64,000 nucleotides of DNA. It comes from Paenibacillus_E qinlingensis. GTDB taxonomy: Bacteria > Bacillota > Bacilli > Paenibacillales > NBRC-103111. Below, one piece after another: positions 9,445 through 17,913 of the stretch. The notes under the pieces are model-generated. The model ran no database searches, had not been told where the DNA came from, and saw only the letters and a program-made list of their open reading frames with translations. Position numbers and translations under genes: made by a program. Location: contig NZ_JAQIVH010000052.1 of the NCBI RefSeq assembly GCF_028746185.1, forward strand, positions 62,001 through 126,000, written 5' to 3'. Positions within the stretch are counted from its first letter, which is position 1. The number at the start of each line of letters is the position of its first letter.

Positions 9445-10278
9445 ATGAGTAGTTCATCAACTGAGGAGCAATCTTGCCAAACATTAGACACTTCTAAGAA
9501 GAACATTAAAGTAGAGTTGAATCCACGATGGGTTCGTATCCGAGTTGGTGGTGAAACAATTGCAGACAGCAAAGGTGTACTGACGCTACATGAGCGAGGC
9601 CATCTTCCCGTCTATTATTTCCCTGAATCGGATGTTCGTAAGGATTTGCTAATACCAAGTTTACACAGCACCCATTGTCCGTTAAAAGGGGATGCTTCTT
9701 ATTGGAGTATTCAGGTGGGGGAGCGAGTCATTGAGAATGCTGTCTGGAGCTATTTGAATCCGATTCCTGAGTCTAAAGCGATTCAAGGGTATTATGCGTT
9801 TTATTGGAACAAAGTAGATCAATGGTTTGAGGAAGAAGAAGAAATCTTCGTACATCCACGTGATCCTTATAAACGTGTGGATGCAATTGCTAGTTCACGC
9901 CATATACAGATTCAATTGAACGGTGTTATTGTCGCTGATAGCAAACGACCGGTTATCGTGTTTGAGACGGGTGTTCCTGTTCGCTATTATCTACCGAAGG
10001 AAGATATTCGTGAGGACGTATTGACGGCATCGTCACTGCTTACAAGCTGCCCCTATAAAGGTACGGCTTCTTATTTGAACGCTACGGTTGAGGGGCAATT
10101 ATACGAGAATATCGTGTGGAGTTATCTCAATCCGATTCCAGAAATTCCAAAAATCGCGGGCTTATATTCATTTTACAATGAGCGAGTTGATGCAGTTTTT
10201 GTAGATGGGGAAAAAGAGCCGGAGCCTCAATGGTACCGCTCTGCGCTTGACTTTTTTAATGCAAGTGAAGTCGTCTAA
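9445..10278 (+). CDS. tandem DUF427 domain protein, copy 1
   Basis: A 277-residue soluble protein with two DUF427 (PF04248) repeats, about residues 25-125 and 145-250, each with an ADSK motif, a VYYFP/RYYLP segment, a C-P-x-K-G turn and a W-S-Y-L/x-P strand. The repeats are joined by an acidic FEEEEEIFVH linker. No catalytic function is established for the family, and the nucleotidyltransferase name it sometimes carries is not supported here. A close paralogue lies at 14728. Strong AAGGAGG site before ATG. The neighbours (transporter, flavin monooxygenase) suggest an accessory role in the same small-molecule pathway, which is inference only. Confidence 0.85.
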   Translation: MSSSSTEEQSCQTLDTSKKNIKVELNPRWVRIRVGGETIADSKGVLTLHERGHLPVYYFPESDVRKDLLIPSLHSTHCPLKGDASYWSIQVGERVIENAVWSYLNPIPESKAIQGYYAFYWNKVDQWFEEEEEIFVHPRDPYKRVDAIASSRHIQIQLNGVIVADSKRPVIVFETGVPVRYYLPKEDIREDVLTASSLLTSCPYKGTASYLNATVEGQLYENIVWSYLNPIPEIPKIAGLYSFYNERVDAVFVDGEKEPEPQWYRSALDFFNASEVV

Positions 10279-10328
10279 TTTGTTCTTATATGTCTTTCAA
10301 TAGCTAAATAATAGGGATGATGAAGGCT

Positions 10329-10358
10329 GACCTGGTCACAGGAAGTCTTTTTTTGTTT
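10329..10358 (+). terminator. probable terminator after DUF427 copy 1
   Basis: A short interrupted stem (CCTG/CAGG core with GA/TC closing pairs) followed by seven T residues, about 50 bases after the stop at 10278. The stem is imperfect but the T-tract is good. Confidence 0.55.
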
Positions 10359-10397
10359 TAATTCAATTAATTCCGATTGGATTACTTGAAATAATGA

Positions 10398-10427
10398 TTG
10401 ACAAAGGGGAGATAGTCATAATAATAT
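10398..10427 (+). promoter_or_regulatory. candidate promoter for the transporter operon
   Basis: TTGACA (10398-10403) and TAATAT (10422-10427) with an 18-base spacer, about 125 bases upstream of ATG 10553. The -35 is perfect and the -10 moderate. Transcription from here would pass through the leader terminator at 10492-10536. Confidence 0.5.
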
Positions 10428-10475
10428 TGAATTACAGTTATTTGTTATCACATGTTAATAATGTTTACAAGGGAT

Positions 10476-10537
10476 CAACCATGCGGTTGGAGGTCTCATT
10501 TTCCTGAAAAGGAAAGTGAGGCCTTTTATTTTTTATG
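10476..10537 (+). promoter_or_regulatory. leader with intrinsic terminator (attenuator) before transporter genes
   Basis: Between the candidate promoter and the start codon are a small hairpin (CAACC/GGTTG, 10476-10489) and a 13-bp terminator stem with two G-U pairs (10492-10504 with 10511-10523) followed by TTTTATTTTTT. The upstream gene has its own terminator, so this one appears to control read-through into the operon. It does not match a riboswitch class that I recognise. Confidence 0.6.
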
Positions 10538-10552
10538 AAAGGATGGAGCAAT

Positions 10553-11707
10553 ATGAGTGGTATCGCTTTGGAATTCAAGCAAGTAAGCAAAAATTACGGT
10601 GCGGGAATTGTCCTGGAGAACTTTAATCTAACGGTTCCCAAGGAACGAATCGTAACAATTATTGGTCCTTCTGGATGTGGGAAAACGACGATTCTCAAGA
10701 TGATCAATCGTTTGATCGAACCCGAGGCGGGGCAAATTTTACTAGAGGGGAAGGATATTGGAGCGCTCGATCCGGTTGAACTAAGAAGGAATATCGGATA
10801 CGTGATTCAGCAGATTGGCCTTTTTCCGCACATGACCATTGAGGAGAATATTTCCATCGTTCCCAGGTTGAAAGGTGAGTCGAAAAAACAACTTGTTGCT
10901 CGTACGGAAGAGCTTCTTGAACTTATTGGACTAGACCCTACTTTGTTTCGCAAAAGATACCCGCATGAATTAAGTGGAGGACAGCAGCAACGAATTGGTG
11001 TTGCTAGGGCACTTGCAGCAAATCCATCCATCATTTTGATGGATGAGCCTTTTAGCGCACTAGATCCGATAAGTCGTCTCCAATTGCAGAAGGAACTGAT
11101 ACATCTTAATAAACATGTGAAAAAGACGATTGTTTTCGTTACGCATGACATCGATGAAGCGCTGAAGATCGCTGATCAAATTATCGTGCTCAAAGAAGGC
11201 AAAGTCGTTCAGGCTGCAACGCCAGAGGAGTTATTAAAACAACCTGCATCAGCATTTGTTCGTGAATTCGTAGGGCAAGAGAAATTCCAACCCGTGGTAG
11301 CTGAACGGACTGTCGTCAGTGTTATGAATAATAGGGAGAATATTCTCTCTGTAAGACCAGATGTAGGCATCTCAGAAGCATTGCGTCAACTTCAAGATAA
11401 CCAGGTGAGAGACATCATCGTAACCTGTTCGGAGAATAAATTCCTTGGTGTTGTGGGCATTGATGATCTCAGTCAGGGAGTCGTTAGTGAGGCGAACAGT
11501 TCCATAACAAGAGTTGCTGATATTATGCGAACGGACGTACCTAGTATTGGCGAACATTCACCGATAGCGCAAGTATTCAGCCTTTTGAACAACTATCACA
11601 TTGTGCCAGTTGTGGATGAAGCGCAGCGTTTGCTTGGAGCCATAACACAAACAAGCTTTATTAAAGCGATAGCCCATTCAGCTGAAAGAAAAGAGGTGAT
11701 TGCATGA
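10553..11707 (+). CDS. OpuCA-type ABC transporter ATPase with CBS pair (ergothioneine/quaternary-amine importer)
   Basis: A 384-residue ATPase starting at ATG 10553 behind GGATGGA; the upstream in-frame ATG at 10535 sits in the terminator tail. It has Walker A GPSGCGKTT, signature LSGGQQQR, Walker B ILMDEP and a C-terminal pair of CBS domains (about 255-370), the architecture of glycine-betaine/carnitine OpuCA/OpuBA proteins and of the ATPase of OpuC-type ergothioneine importers (EgtUV). It overlaps the permease start by 4 bases. The imported substrate is probably a trimethylated amine; neighbouring catabolic genes point to ergothioneine. Confidence 0.88.
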   Translation: MSGIALEFKQVSKNYGAGIVLENFNLTVPKERIVTIIGPSGCGKTTILKMINRLIEPEAGQILLEGKDIGALDPVELRRNIGYVIQQIGLFPHMTIEENISIVPRLKGESKKQLVARTEELLELIGLDPTLFRKRYPHELSGGQQQRIGVARALAANPSIILMDEPFSALDPISRLQLQKELIHLNKHVKKTIVFVTHDIDEALKIADQIIVLKEGKVVQAATPEELLKQPASAFVREFVGQEKFQPVVAERTVVSVMNNRENILSVRPDVGISEALRQLQDNQVRDIIVTCSENKFLGVVGIDDLSQGVVSEANSSITRVADIMRTDVPSIGEHSPIAQVFSLLNNYHIVPVVDEAQRLLGAITQTSFIKAIAHSAERKEVIA

Positions 11708-12354
11708 ATCAATTTTGGAATACGGTGCAGGCCGATTGGCCTAAGATTGTGCAGAAGACAGGTGAGCACATCGAATTGTCCCTTATTTCAGTCATCATTG
11801 CTTGCCTCATTGCTATTCCCTTTGGCATCTATCTTACGGCACACAAGCGATTAGCAAATGGGGTAATCACGGTTGTGTCAGTAATACAAACGATTCCAAG
11901 TTTAGCGTTATTCGGATTTATGATCCCGTTAGTTGGCATTGGTACGAAGCCGGCGATAATAGCTTTAACCTTATACGCTTTGCTCCCTATTTTACAAAAC
12001 ACCTATGTAGGAGTATCGAGTGTGACACCATCTTTAATTGAAGCGGGTACAGGGATGGGGATGACTCGGTGGCAAATTCTGTGGATGGTTCAATTACCTA
12101 TCGCGCGAAGCTTCATCATGGCAGGCGTTCGTTTAGTAGCCGTACAAACCATCAGCTTAGCTACAATTGCAACCTATATAGCCGCAGGAGGTTTAGGGGA
12201 CATCATTACACGTGGGATTGCCATGATCAACACAAACACCATCTTGGAAGGTGCCATTCCGGTATCGTTGCTAGTCATTATCGTTAACTTATCACTTCTG
12301 GGATTAAATCGTTTATTAACGCCGAAAGGCTTGCGTCATCAAACCAAAATATAA
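11704..12354 (+). CDS. OpuCB-type ABC transporter permease
   Basis: A 216-residue membrane permease with five to six helices and the family features P-F-G-I near residue 40, QTIPSLALFG near residue 60 and the EAA-like EAGTGMGMTRWQ loop near residue 114, all as in OpuCB/OpuBB. It starts at ATGA overlapping the ATPase stop, implying translational coupling, and is followed by the separate binding lipoprotein gene. In EgtUV, permease and binding domain are often one protein; here they are separate, as in classical OpuC systems. Confidence 0.9.
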   Translation: MNQFWNTVQADWPKIVQKTGEHIELSLISVIIACLIAIPFGIYLTAHKRLANGVITVVSVIQTIPSLALFGFMIPLVGIGTKPAIIALTLYALLPILQNTYVGVSSVTPSLIEAGTGMGMTRWQILWMVQLPIARSFIMAGVRLVAVQTISLATIATYIAAGGLGDIITRGIAMINTNTILEGAIPVSLLVIIVNLSLLGLNRLLTPKGLRHQTKI

Positions 12355-12381
12355 CAGGTACAGCGAAAGGGGAACATTTCA

Positions 12382-13323
12382 ATGAAATTCTTAGAACAAC
12401 AATCAGGCAAAAAGCAAGGGTATTGGTTGCACAAAGTGGTAACGATCGGGGTAGCCATCGTTTTAACAGCGGCTCTTGCCGGATGCTCCAAATCAGCCTC
12501 GAGCTCTTCGGATACGATTAAAATCGCCACCAAAGGTTTTGCGGAGTCTGACATTTTGGCAAATGCGCTTAAACTATTAATTGAAAATGACACCAAACTT
12601 AAAACAGATGTCACCAAACTTGATAACTCACTTTTATGGAGTGCAGTGAAAGAAAACAAAGTGGATACGTACGTGGAATATACAGGGACAGCACTGATCA
12701 ACATTCTTAAAGCTGAAGCAGAATTTGATCCACAGAAAGCTTATGACAAAGTCAAAAAGGACTTGAAAGAAAAAAATCAGATCACAGTTCTTGATCCAAT
12801 TGGTTTTAATAATACTTACGCTTTCGGGTTACGTAAAGAACAAGCGGAGAAATTTGGCATTAAAACAACCTCACAGCTTGCTGCAAAATCAGGTGAACTC
12901 ACCTTCGGAGCAAGTGAAGAATTCATCAACCGCCCCGATGCATGGCCGCCAATTCTAAAAACGTACAATCCCAAGTTCAAAGAGATTAAAACGATTCAGA
13001 ATCCGGGCCTTGCTTACCAAGCGATCGATCAAAAGTTAATTGACTCTATGATTCTATACACGACAGATAGCCAAATTACGGTGAAACCTATTGTTGTACT
13101 GGAAGATGATAAACACGTGTTCTTACCCTACTATGCGGTTCCATTAGTACGTGATGCTGTCCTGAAAGATCACCCTGAACTGACAACTGTCTTGAATAAG
13201 CTTGCTGGCAAAATTACAGATGCGGAGATGCAGAAATTAAATAGTGAAGTTGAATTGAAACAAAGACCTGCGCTGGATGTAGCCAAAGAATGGTTGCTCT
13301 CCAAAGATTTAATCAAAAAATAA
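12382..13323 (+). CDS. OpuCC-type substrate-binding lipoprotein
   Basis: A 313-residue binding protein with an N-terminal cytoplasmic stretch, a hydrophobic signal segment and lipobox LAGC (Cys about residue 34). The OpuAC-like domain covers about 48-310, with the family signature VEYTGTAL near residue 100. It presents substrate to the adjacent ATPase and permease. Classical ligands are glycine betaine, choline or carnitine; homologous EgtU proteins bind ergothioneine. Ligand-pocket residues cannot be assigned without a structure, so ergothioneine is inferred from the downstream enzymes. AAAGGGG site before ATG. Confidence 0.88.
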   Translation: MKFLEQQSGKKQGYWLHKVVTIGVAIVLTAALAGCSKSASSSSDTIKIATKGFAESDILANALKLLIENDTKLKTDVTKLDNSLLWSAVKENKVDTYVEYTGTALINILKAEAEFDPQKAYDKVKKDLKEKNQITVLDPIGFNNTYAFGLRKEQAEKFGIKTTSQLAAKSGELTFGASEEFINRPDAWPPILKTYNPKFKEIKTIQNPGLAYQAIDQKLIDSMILYTTDSQITVKPIVVLEDDKHVFLPYYAVPLVRDAVLKDHPELTTVLNKLAGKITDAEMQKLNSEVELKQRPALDVAKEWLLSKDLIKK

Positions 13324-13354
13324 ACGAAATTCCAATAAAAGGAGCGTAACGAAA

Positions 13355-14713
13355 ATGAGCAAAGTAAAACGGCAAATGGCGCTTGGCGCGATGATGTACT
13401 TTCCTGCTGGAGAACATATCTCTAGTTGGCGACACCCGAAAGCTGAAGCAGAAGGACTGCTTGATTTTAATTATTATAAACGGATTGTGCAGACGGCAGA
13501 GCGTGGAAAGTTTGATATGTTCTTTTATGCCGACGAGCTGTATGTCTGGGATCGGTTTGAATCAGGTATCAGCCATTCTAACAGTATCCGTCCGGAGCCG
13601 TTTTCACTCTTATCTGCGTTGTCTGTTGTGACGGAACATATCGGTTTGGCCGCTACAATTTCTACTACATATAACGAGCCATATCACATTGCAAGAAAGT
13701 TAGCTACACTGGATTATTTGAGTAATGGTCGAGCCGCATGGAATATTGTAACTTCCCAGACGGATGAAGAGGCTAGAAATTTTGGTAAAGAGAAGCATTT
13801 GCAGCATGCTTTGCGATACGAACGAGCCAGTGAGTTTGTCGATGTGACCCAAGGCTTGTGGGATAGCTGGGAAGACGATGCTTTACTTTTTGACAAAGCT
13901 AGCGGGTATTTCGCAGATAAAGATAAGCTGCATAATCTTGACTATAAAGGAAAAGACTTTTCGGTTCGTGGTCCATTAAACGTTACAAGACCGCCCCAAG
14001 GACACCCCGTTCTGATTCAAGCAGGTGCGTCGGAGGCAGGGAAGGAGCTTGCTGCAGCCAAAGCGGAGGTCGTTTTCGCGCCGGGTTCAACTTTTGCTCC
14101 CGGTGGTTTGCTTCAAGATGGTCAGCGGTTATATGAAGATATAAAAGGAAGAATGGTCAAATACAATAGGCACAGAGATGAATTGAAGATTCTGCCTGGT
14201 GTCATGCCTATTATCGGGAGAACAGAGTCAGAAGCCAAAGAACAGTTAGCGATTATTGAGGAGCTAACCCCTCAGCAGTTAGGGCTGGATTTGCTATCAC
14301 ACTATCTAGGTCAGGATATTTCGTCTTACCCATTAGACGAACCATTGCCATTCTTGCCAGAGATTGATGGCTTCAATCAAAGTAAGAGCGGTCTCGAGCG
14401 TATTCGCGAGATTCTTAAGCAAGAAACGTTAACACTTCGTCAATTGTACCAGCGAATTACGAACAAACGAGGTATTGCCGGAACGCCGGAACAAATTGCC
14501 GATCATCTGGAAGAGTGGTTTATTCATGGAGCGGCTGACGGTTTTAATATCGCGTTTCCACATTTACCAGGAAGTCTCGATGACTTTGTAGATTTGGTTA
14601 TTCCAGAACTGCAGCGCAGAGGGTTGTTCCGTACCGAATACACCGGAAGAACGCTGCGAGATCATTTATATTTACAACGGCCTGCTAATCGATTTCAATC
14701 AGTACGAGTTTAA
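13355..14713 (+). CDS. LLM-class FMN-dependent monooxygenase (NtaA/SnaA/DszA type)
   Basis: A 452-residue flavin-dependent monooxygenase of the bacterial luciferase-like superfamily. Typical features are an N-terminal MALGAMMYF strand, FDMFFYADE, a GRAAWNIVTS motif near residue 124, RPPQGHPVLIQAG near residue 210 and a C-terminal GAADGFNI. Relatives oxidise nitrilotriacetate or sulfur compounds such as sulfones using reduced FMN from a separate reductase. It sits between the importer and DUF427 copy 2, with good AAAGGAG spacing. A role in oxidising the thione, methylthio or amine part of the imported compound is plausible; the substrate is unknown. Confidence 0.85.
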   Translation: MSKVKRQMALGAMMYFPAGEHISSWRHPKAEAEGLLDFNYYKRIVQTAERGKFDMFFYADELYVWDRFESGISHSNSIRPEPFSLLSALSVVTEHIGLAATISTTYNEPYHIARKLATLDYLSNGRAAWNIVTSQTDEEARNFGKEKHLQHALRYERASEFVDVTQGLWDSWEDDALLFDKASGYFADKDKLHNLDYKGKDFSVRGPLNVTRPPQGHPVLIQAGASEAGKELAAAKAEVVFAPGSTFAPGGLLQDGQRLYEDIKGRMVKYNRHRDELKILPGVMPIIGRTESEAKEQLAIIEELTPQQLGLDLLSHYLGQDISSYPLDEPLPFLPEIDGFNQSKSGLERIREILKQETLTLRQLYQRITNKRGIAGTPEQIADHLEEWFIHGAADGFNIAFPHLPGSLDDFVDLVIPELQRRGLFRTEYTGRTLRDHLYLQRPANRFQSVRV

Positions 14714-14727
14714 GGAGAGGGAAATAA

Positions 14728-15552
14728 ATGTCACATGTTGATCCGCAGTGGTCTTTAAGAGACGGTAACCGCACAGGATGGCAGATTCGCGCAGAGGTTA
14801 GTCCGAGATGGATCCGGGTGATCTTCAGAGGCGTAACGGTTGCTGATAGCAAGCAAGTACTCGTTGTTACGGAAACAGGGAAGCTGCCGGTTTATTACTT
14901 CCCTCGTTCCGATGTTCGTACTGAACTTCTGACAGTAGCGGTGCATAGCGAAGAACACGTAAATAAAGGAAAAGCCGCTTACTGGGATATCCAAATTGGT
15001 GACCAAACGATTGAACGGGCTGCTTGGAGTTACTCAGATCCAAGCTCTGAAAGCAGCTTCCTCAAGGACTATGTTTCCTTCGTTTGGAAGAAGGCTGATG
15101 CTTGGTTCGAGGAGGAAGAAGAGATATTCGTGCATGCACGAGATCCCTATTCTCGAATCGATGCAATCCAAAGCTCTCGACACATTCAGGTGATTGTGGG
15201 AGGAGAGGTTGTGGCTGATAGTCATCGTCCCGTTATCCTCTACGAAACTGGACTTACACCACGGTATTATTTGCCGAAGGAAGAGATAAGACTTGAGCTA
15301 TTTACCGCTTCGGATAGCGTGACTCGCTGCCCTTACAAGGGAATTGCTTCCTATTGGTCGGCAACGCTTGGCGGGAGAACGTTCAAAGATGTGGCTTGGA
15401 GTTACGCGGAAGCTCTTCCTGAGGTTCATGAAATAGCGGGCTTACTTAGCTTCTATAACGAAGAGGTGGATGCGCTGCTCGTGGATGGTAAGAAGTGGTC
15501 CCTTGAAGAAAATGACCGACTTCCTTATAAGCAAATTGCCCCTCAATTATGA
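14728..15552 (+). CDS. tandem DUF427 domain protein, copy 2
   Basis: A 274-residue paralogue of the protein at 9445 with the same two-repeat layout, the acidic WFEEEEEIFVH linker and conserved VADSK/VADSH, YYFPRSDVR and YYLPKEEIR motifs. The two are similar along their whole length, so they arose by gene duplication rather than by sharing one domain. It begins 14 bases after the monooxygenase stop with an AAGGAGAGG site and belongs to that transcription unit. Function unknown; its co-location with the flavin enzyme makes a partner or product-handling role a reasonable guess. Confidence 0.85.
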   Translation: MSHVDPQWSLRDGNRTGWQIRAEVSPRWIRVIFRGVTVADSKQVLVVTETGKLPVYYFPRSDVRTELLTVAVHSEEHVNKGKAAYWDIQIGDQTIERAAWSYSDPSSESSFLKDYVSFVWKKADAWFEEEEEIFVHARDPYSRIDAIQSSRHIQVIVGGEVVADSHRPVILYETGLTPRYYLPKEEIRLELFTASDSVTRCPYKGIASYWSATLGGRTFKDVAWSYAEALPEVHEIAGLLSFYNEEVDALLVDGKKWSLEENDRLPYKQIAPQL

Positions 15553-15588
15553 TCGTTTTTGAGAACTCACAGAGTAGGAGTGCAAGTG

Positions 15589-16507
15589 ATGTCCGAGCAT
15601 AAATCTGCAATCGCAGGGTTGTTCGCTGTAGCCATAATTTGGGGTGTTACTTATGTATTAAGCGCTTATTTGCTTCGTGCTTTCTCACCCGTATTGTTGT
15701 CTTTCTTACGAATTTGTGTAACAGGTGTTTTGTTATTGGCTGTATCTCGGACTCAAGTTATCCAGCAACCGACAAGGAGGGAATGGCTGTTGTTGCTTGG
15801 GTCTGCCGTCTTTTTTACATTGATCCAGCAGCCATTGTATTTTATCGGCCTTCAATTTTCTACAGCTGCTAATGCGTCTTTGATTTATGCAGTGGCGCCC
15901 ATAGCAACACTTTTCTTAGAAGCTATTTTTCTGAGAACACGATTTAGTTGGTTGAAGGTTGCTGGAGCTTTACTTGGCTTTTTGGGTGTCATGGTAATTG
16001 TTACTTTCAATGGACAGTCGTTGAAAGTTTCCATAGGTGACGTGTATCTGCTTATTGCAATGCTTGGTTTTTTCGATCAGTGTGTTGTTTACACCTCATT
16101 TATCCAAAAGAATGTCACCTTTTTCAATCTCGTTGTATTCCACGTTGGTTGGAGGTGTGCTAATGATGCCTCTTGTCGCAGGTGAAAGTCTGATTGGACA
16201 ACTCAAGATACATGGAGATCCATTCATGTGGTCATTGCTAGCTGCAGGCGGGCTTCTAAATGTCCTGGCAGGATTGTGGTGAATTCGAGGCGTAGCCATC
16301 GTGGGACCAGGAACGGCGTCCTTATTTAATAATTTACCACCATTCATTGCCATATTAACTGGTTTTTTATTTCTCGGCGATGACGTTCATTGGACGCAGA
16401 TAAGCGGTGGTATTTGCATCTTACTGGGTGTGTTTATATCTAATAAATCGTTGGTCAAGCGAAATCGGCTGAAGCCCGAATTTCAAGGGAATTCAGACAG
16501 CATATAA
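15589..16507 (+). pseudogene. EamA/DMT family transporter, broken by a frameshift and a stop
   Basis: The ATG at 15589 follows GTAGGAG and starts an EamA-type (drug/metabolite transporter) protein with multiple hydrophobic helices. The frame is lost near 16106-16113, at an AAAA run, where homology moves from frame 1 to frame 2 (MSPFSISLYSTLVGG). A second lesion follows at 16280-16282, where TGA interrupts the expected LWxxRGVAIVGPG motif. The remaining frame continues to 16507 with NNLPPFIAILTGFLF. Two independent lesions argue for a real pseudogene, though a sequencing error could explain the frameshift. Intact, it would be a 10-helix permease, perhaps exporting or importing a pathway compound. 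Confidence 0.8.
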
Positions 16508-16542
16508 TCGAAATATCTACTCCACATGGAAGAGGTTATGGC

Positions 16543-17913
16543 ATGATGCTTGATTTAATTATAAGAGGCAATATCGTTATGGAAAATGAAGTTTTATATG
16601 GAGAAATTGGTGTCAAAGAAGGCAAAATTGACAGGATTGCCGCAGTCGGTCAGCTGCAAGCACGAAGTGTACAAGATTTTGGTCAATGTCTCATCTTTCC
16701 GGGTATGATCGATGCGCATGTGCACTGTTTCAGCAATCCGCAGGAAGGATTTACGACGACTTCGGCCTCGGCTGCAGTTGGTGGGTTAACGACGATTCTA
16801 GATATGCCTTATGATCTGCCAGAGCCGATTCACAGCGTCGTTCAGTTTCAGAAAAAAGTTCAAAGGTTAGAGCAAGAAGCGCTGATCGATATTGGATTAT
16901 GGGCAACCATTGCGAAAACGGAAGGGACTCCGCAGATTGGTCCATTAGCTGAAGCGGGAGCCATAGCCTTTAAAATGTCTACGTTCGAGACCGATCCCTA
17001 TCGGTTTCCTCTCATACCGGATTCAGAAATAATGAAGGCAATGACGTTAATACGACAAACTGGCCTTAGAGCTGCATTTCATGCAGAAAACGATGACATC
17101 ATAAAAAGTCTTACTGAAGCTTACCAGCAAGAGGGACGTGTGGATCCCAGAGCGCATATGGAAACAAGACCTCCGGTTACGGAAACAAGTGCCGTGCTGA
17201 AGCTCATGGAGTTTGCCTATTGGACGGGGGTTAAGCTGCATATTGTCCATGTCAGTCATCCAAGGACAATTGATCTCATTCAGATATTTAAGGGGATGCT
17301 AGTCGATGTGACATCCGAAACGTGCTATCCCTATTTACTTCTCGATGTTCATGATTTGGAGAAATTTGGACCCAAAGCCAAAAATAATCCTCCGCTTCGG
17401 CTCCCTGAAGATGCGGCAGGAATGCGGGAGCATCAGCTCCTAGGAAATATTGATCTTATTACTTCTGATCATGCGCCTTGGGGGGCAGATAAGAAAAATA
17501 ATGGCAGTCAGAACATCTTTCACGCGGCATCTGGTATGCCTGGGGTGGAAATCATCGTTCCCTTATTGTTTGAATGGGCCGTGATGAATAGGGGGATTTC
17601 ACCTGTTGTGTTTGCCAAATGGTTGTCACAGCATCCTGCTGAAATTTTTCAAATTCATGGGAAGGGTAAAATCGCAGGCGGCTATGATGCGGATTTTACC
17701 GTGATTGATCCTAACCAGACGTGGACGATTGATGAGCATGCTTTTAGATCCCATTCGAAGTTATCGCCTTTTCATCAACGCGAGGTTCAAGGGAGAGTGG
17801 TGCAAACCATTGTTCGTGGAACAACGGTTTATGATGGGCATGAAATAAAAGTAAAGCCTGGTTTTGGTCGGTTTATCGCTGGCTCTGCCGTGAAGAAGGA
17901 GGTTTTCCTATGA
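16543..17913 (+). CDS. hydantoinase/allantoinase-type amidohydrolase
   Basis: A 456-residue metal-dependent cyclic amidase. Metal ligands are visible: DAHVH (His59, His61), the Lys expected to be carbamylated in AFKMS (Lys144), His180 in HAEND, His236 in VHVSH and Asp309 in TSDHAPW. This pattern is that of dihydroorotase, allantoinase and hydantoinase. In context it most likely opens hydantoin-5-propionate to N-carbamoyl-glutamate, because the next gene encodes an N-carbamoyl amino acid hydrolase and urocanase- and lyase-like genes follow. Substrate is inferred. The ATG (16543; second at 16546) follows GGAAGAGG, and the stop overlaps the next start by 4 bases. Confidence 0.85.
   Translation: MMLDLIIRGNIVMENEVLYGEIGVKEGKIDRIAAVGQLQARSVQDFGQCLIFPGMIDAHVHCFSNPQEGFTTTSASAAVGGLTTILDMPYDLPEPIHSVVQFQKKVQRLEQEALIDIGLWATIAKTEGTPQIGPLAEAGAIAFKMSTFETDPYRFPLIPDSEIMKAMTLIRQTGLRAAFHAENDDIIKSLTEAYQQEGRVDPRAHMETRPPVTETSAVLKLMEFAYWTGVKLHIVHVSHPRTIDLIQIFKGMLVDVTSETCYPYLLLDVHDLEKFGPKAKNNPPLRLPEDAAGMREHQLLGNIDLITSDHAPWGADKKNNGSQNIFHAASGMPGVEIIVPLLFEWAVMNRGISPVVFAKWLSQHPAEIFQIHGKGKIAGGYDADFTVIDPNQTWTIDEHAFRSHSKLSPFHQREVQGRVVQTIVRGTTVYDGHEIKVKPGFGRFIAGSAVKKEVFL

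Noticed and set aside
9445..10278. Nucleotidyltransferase function for the DUF427 proteins
   Set aside because: The label comes from a family nickname; no nucleotidyltransferase catalytic motif is visible.
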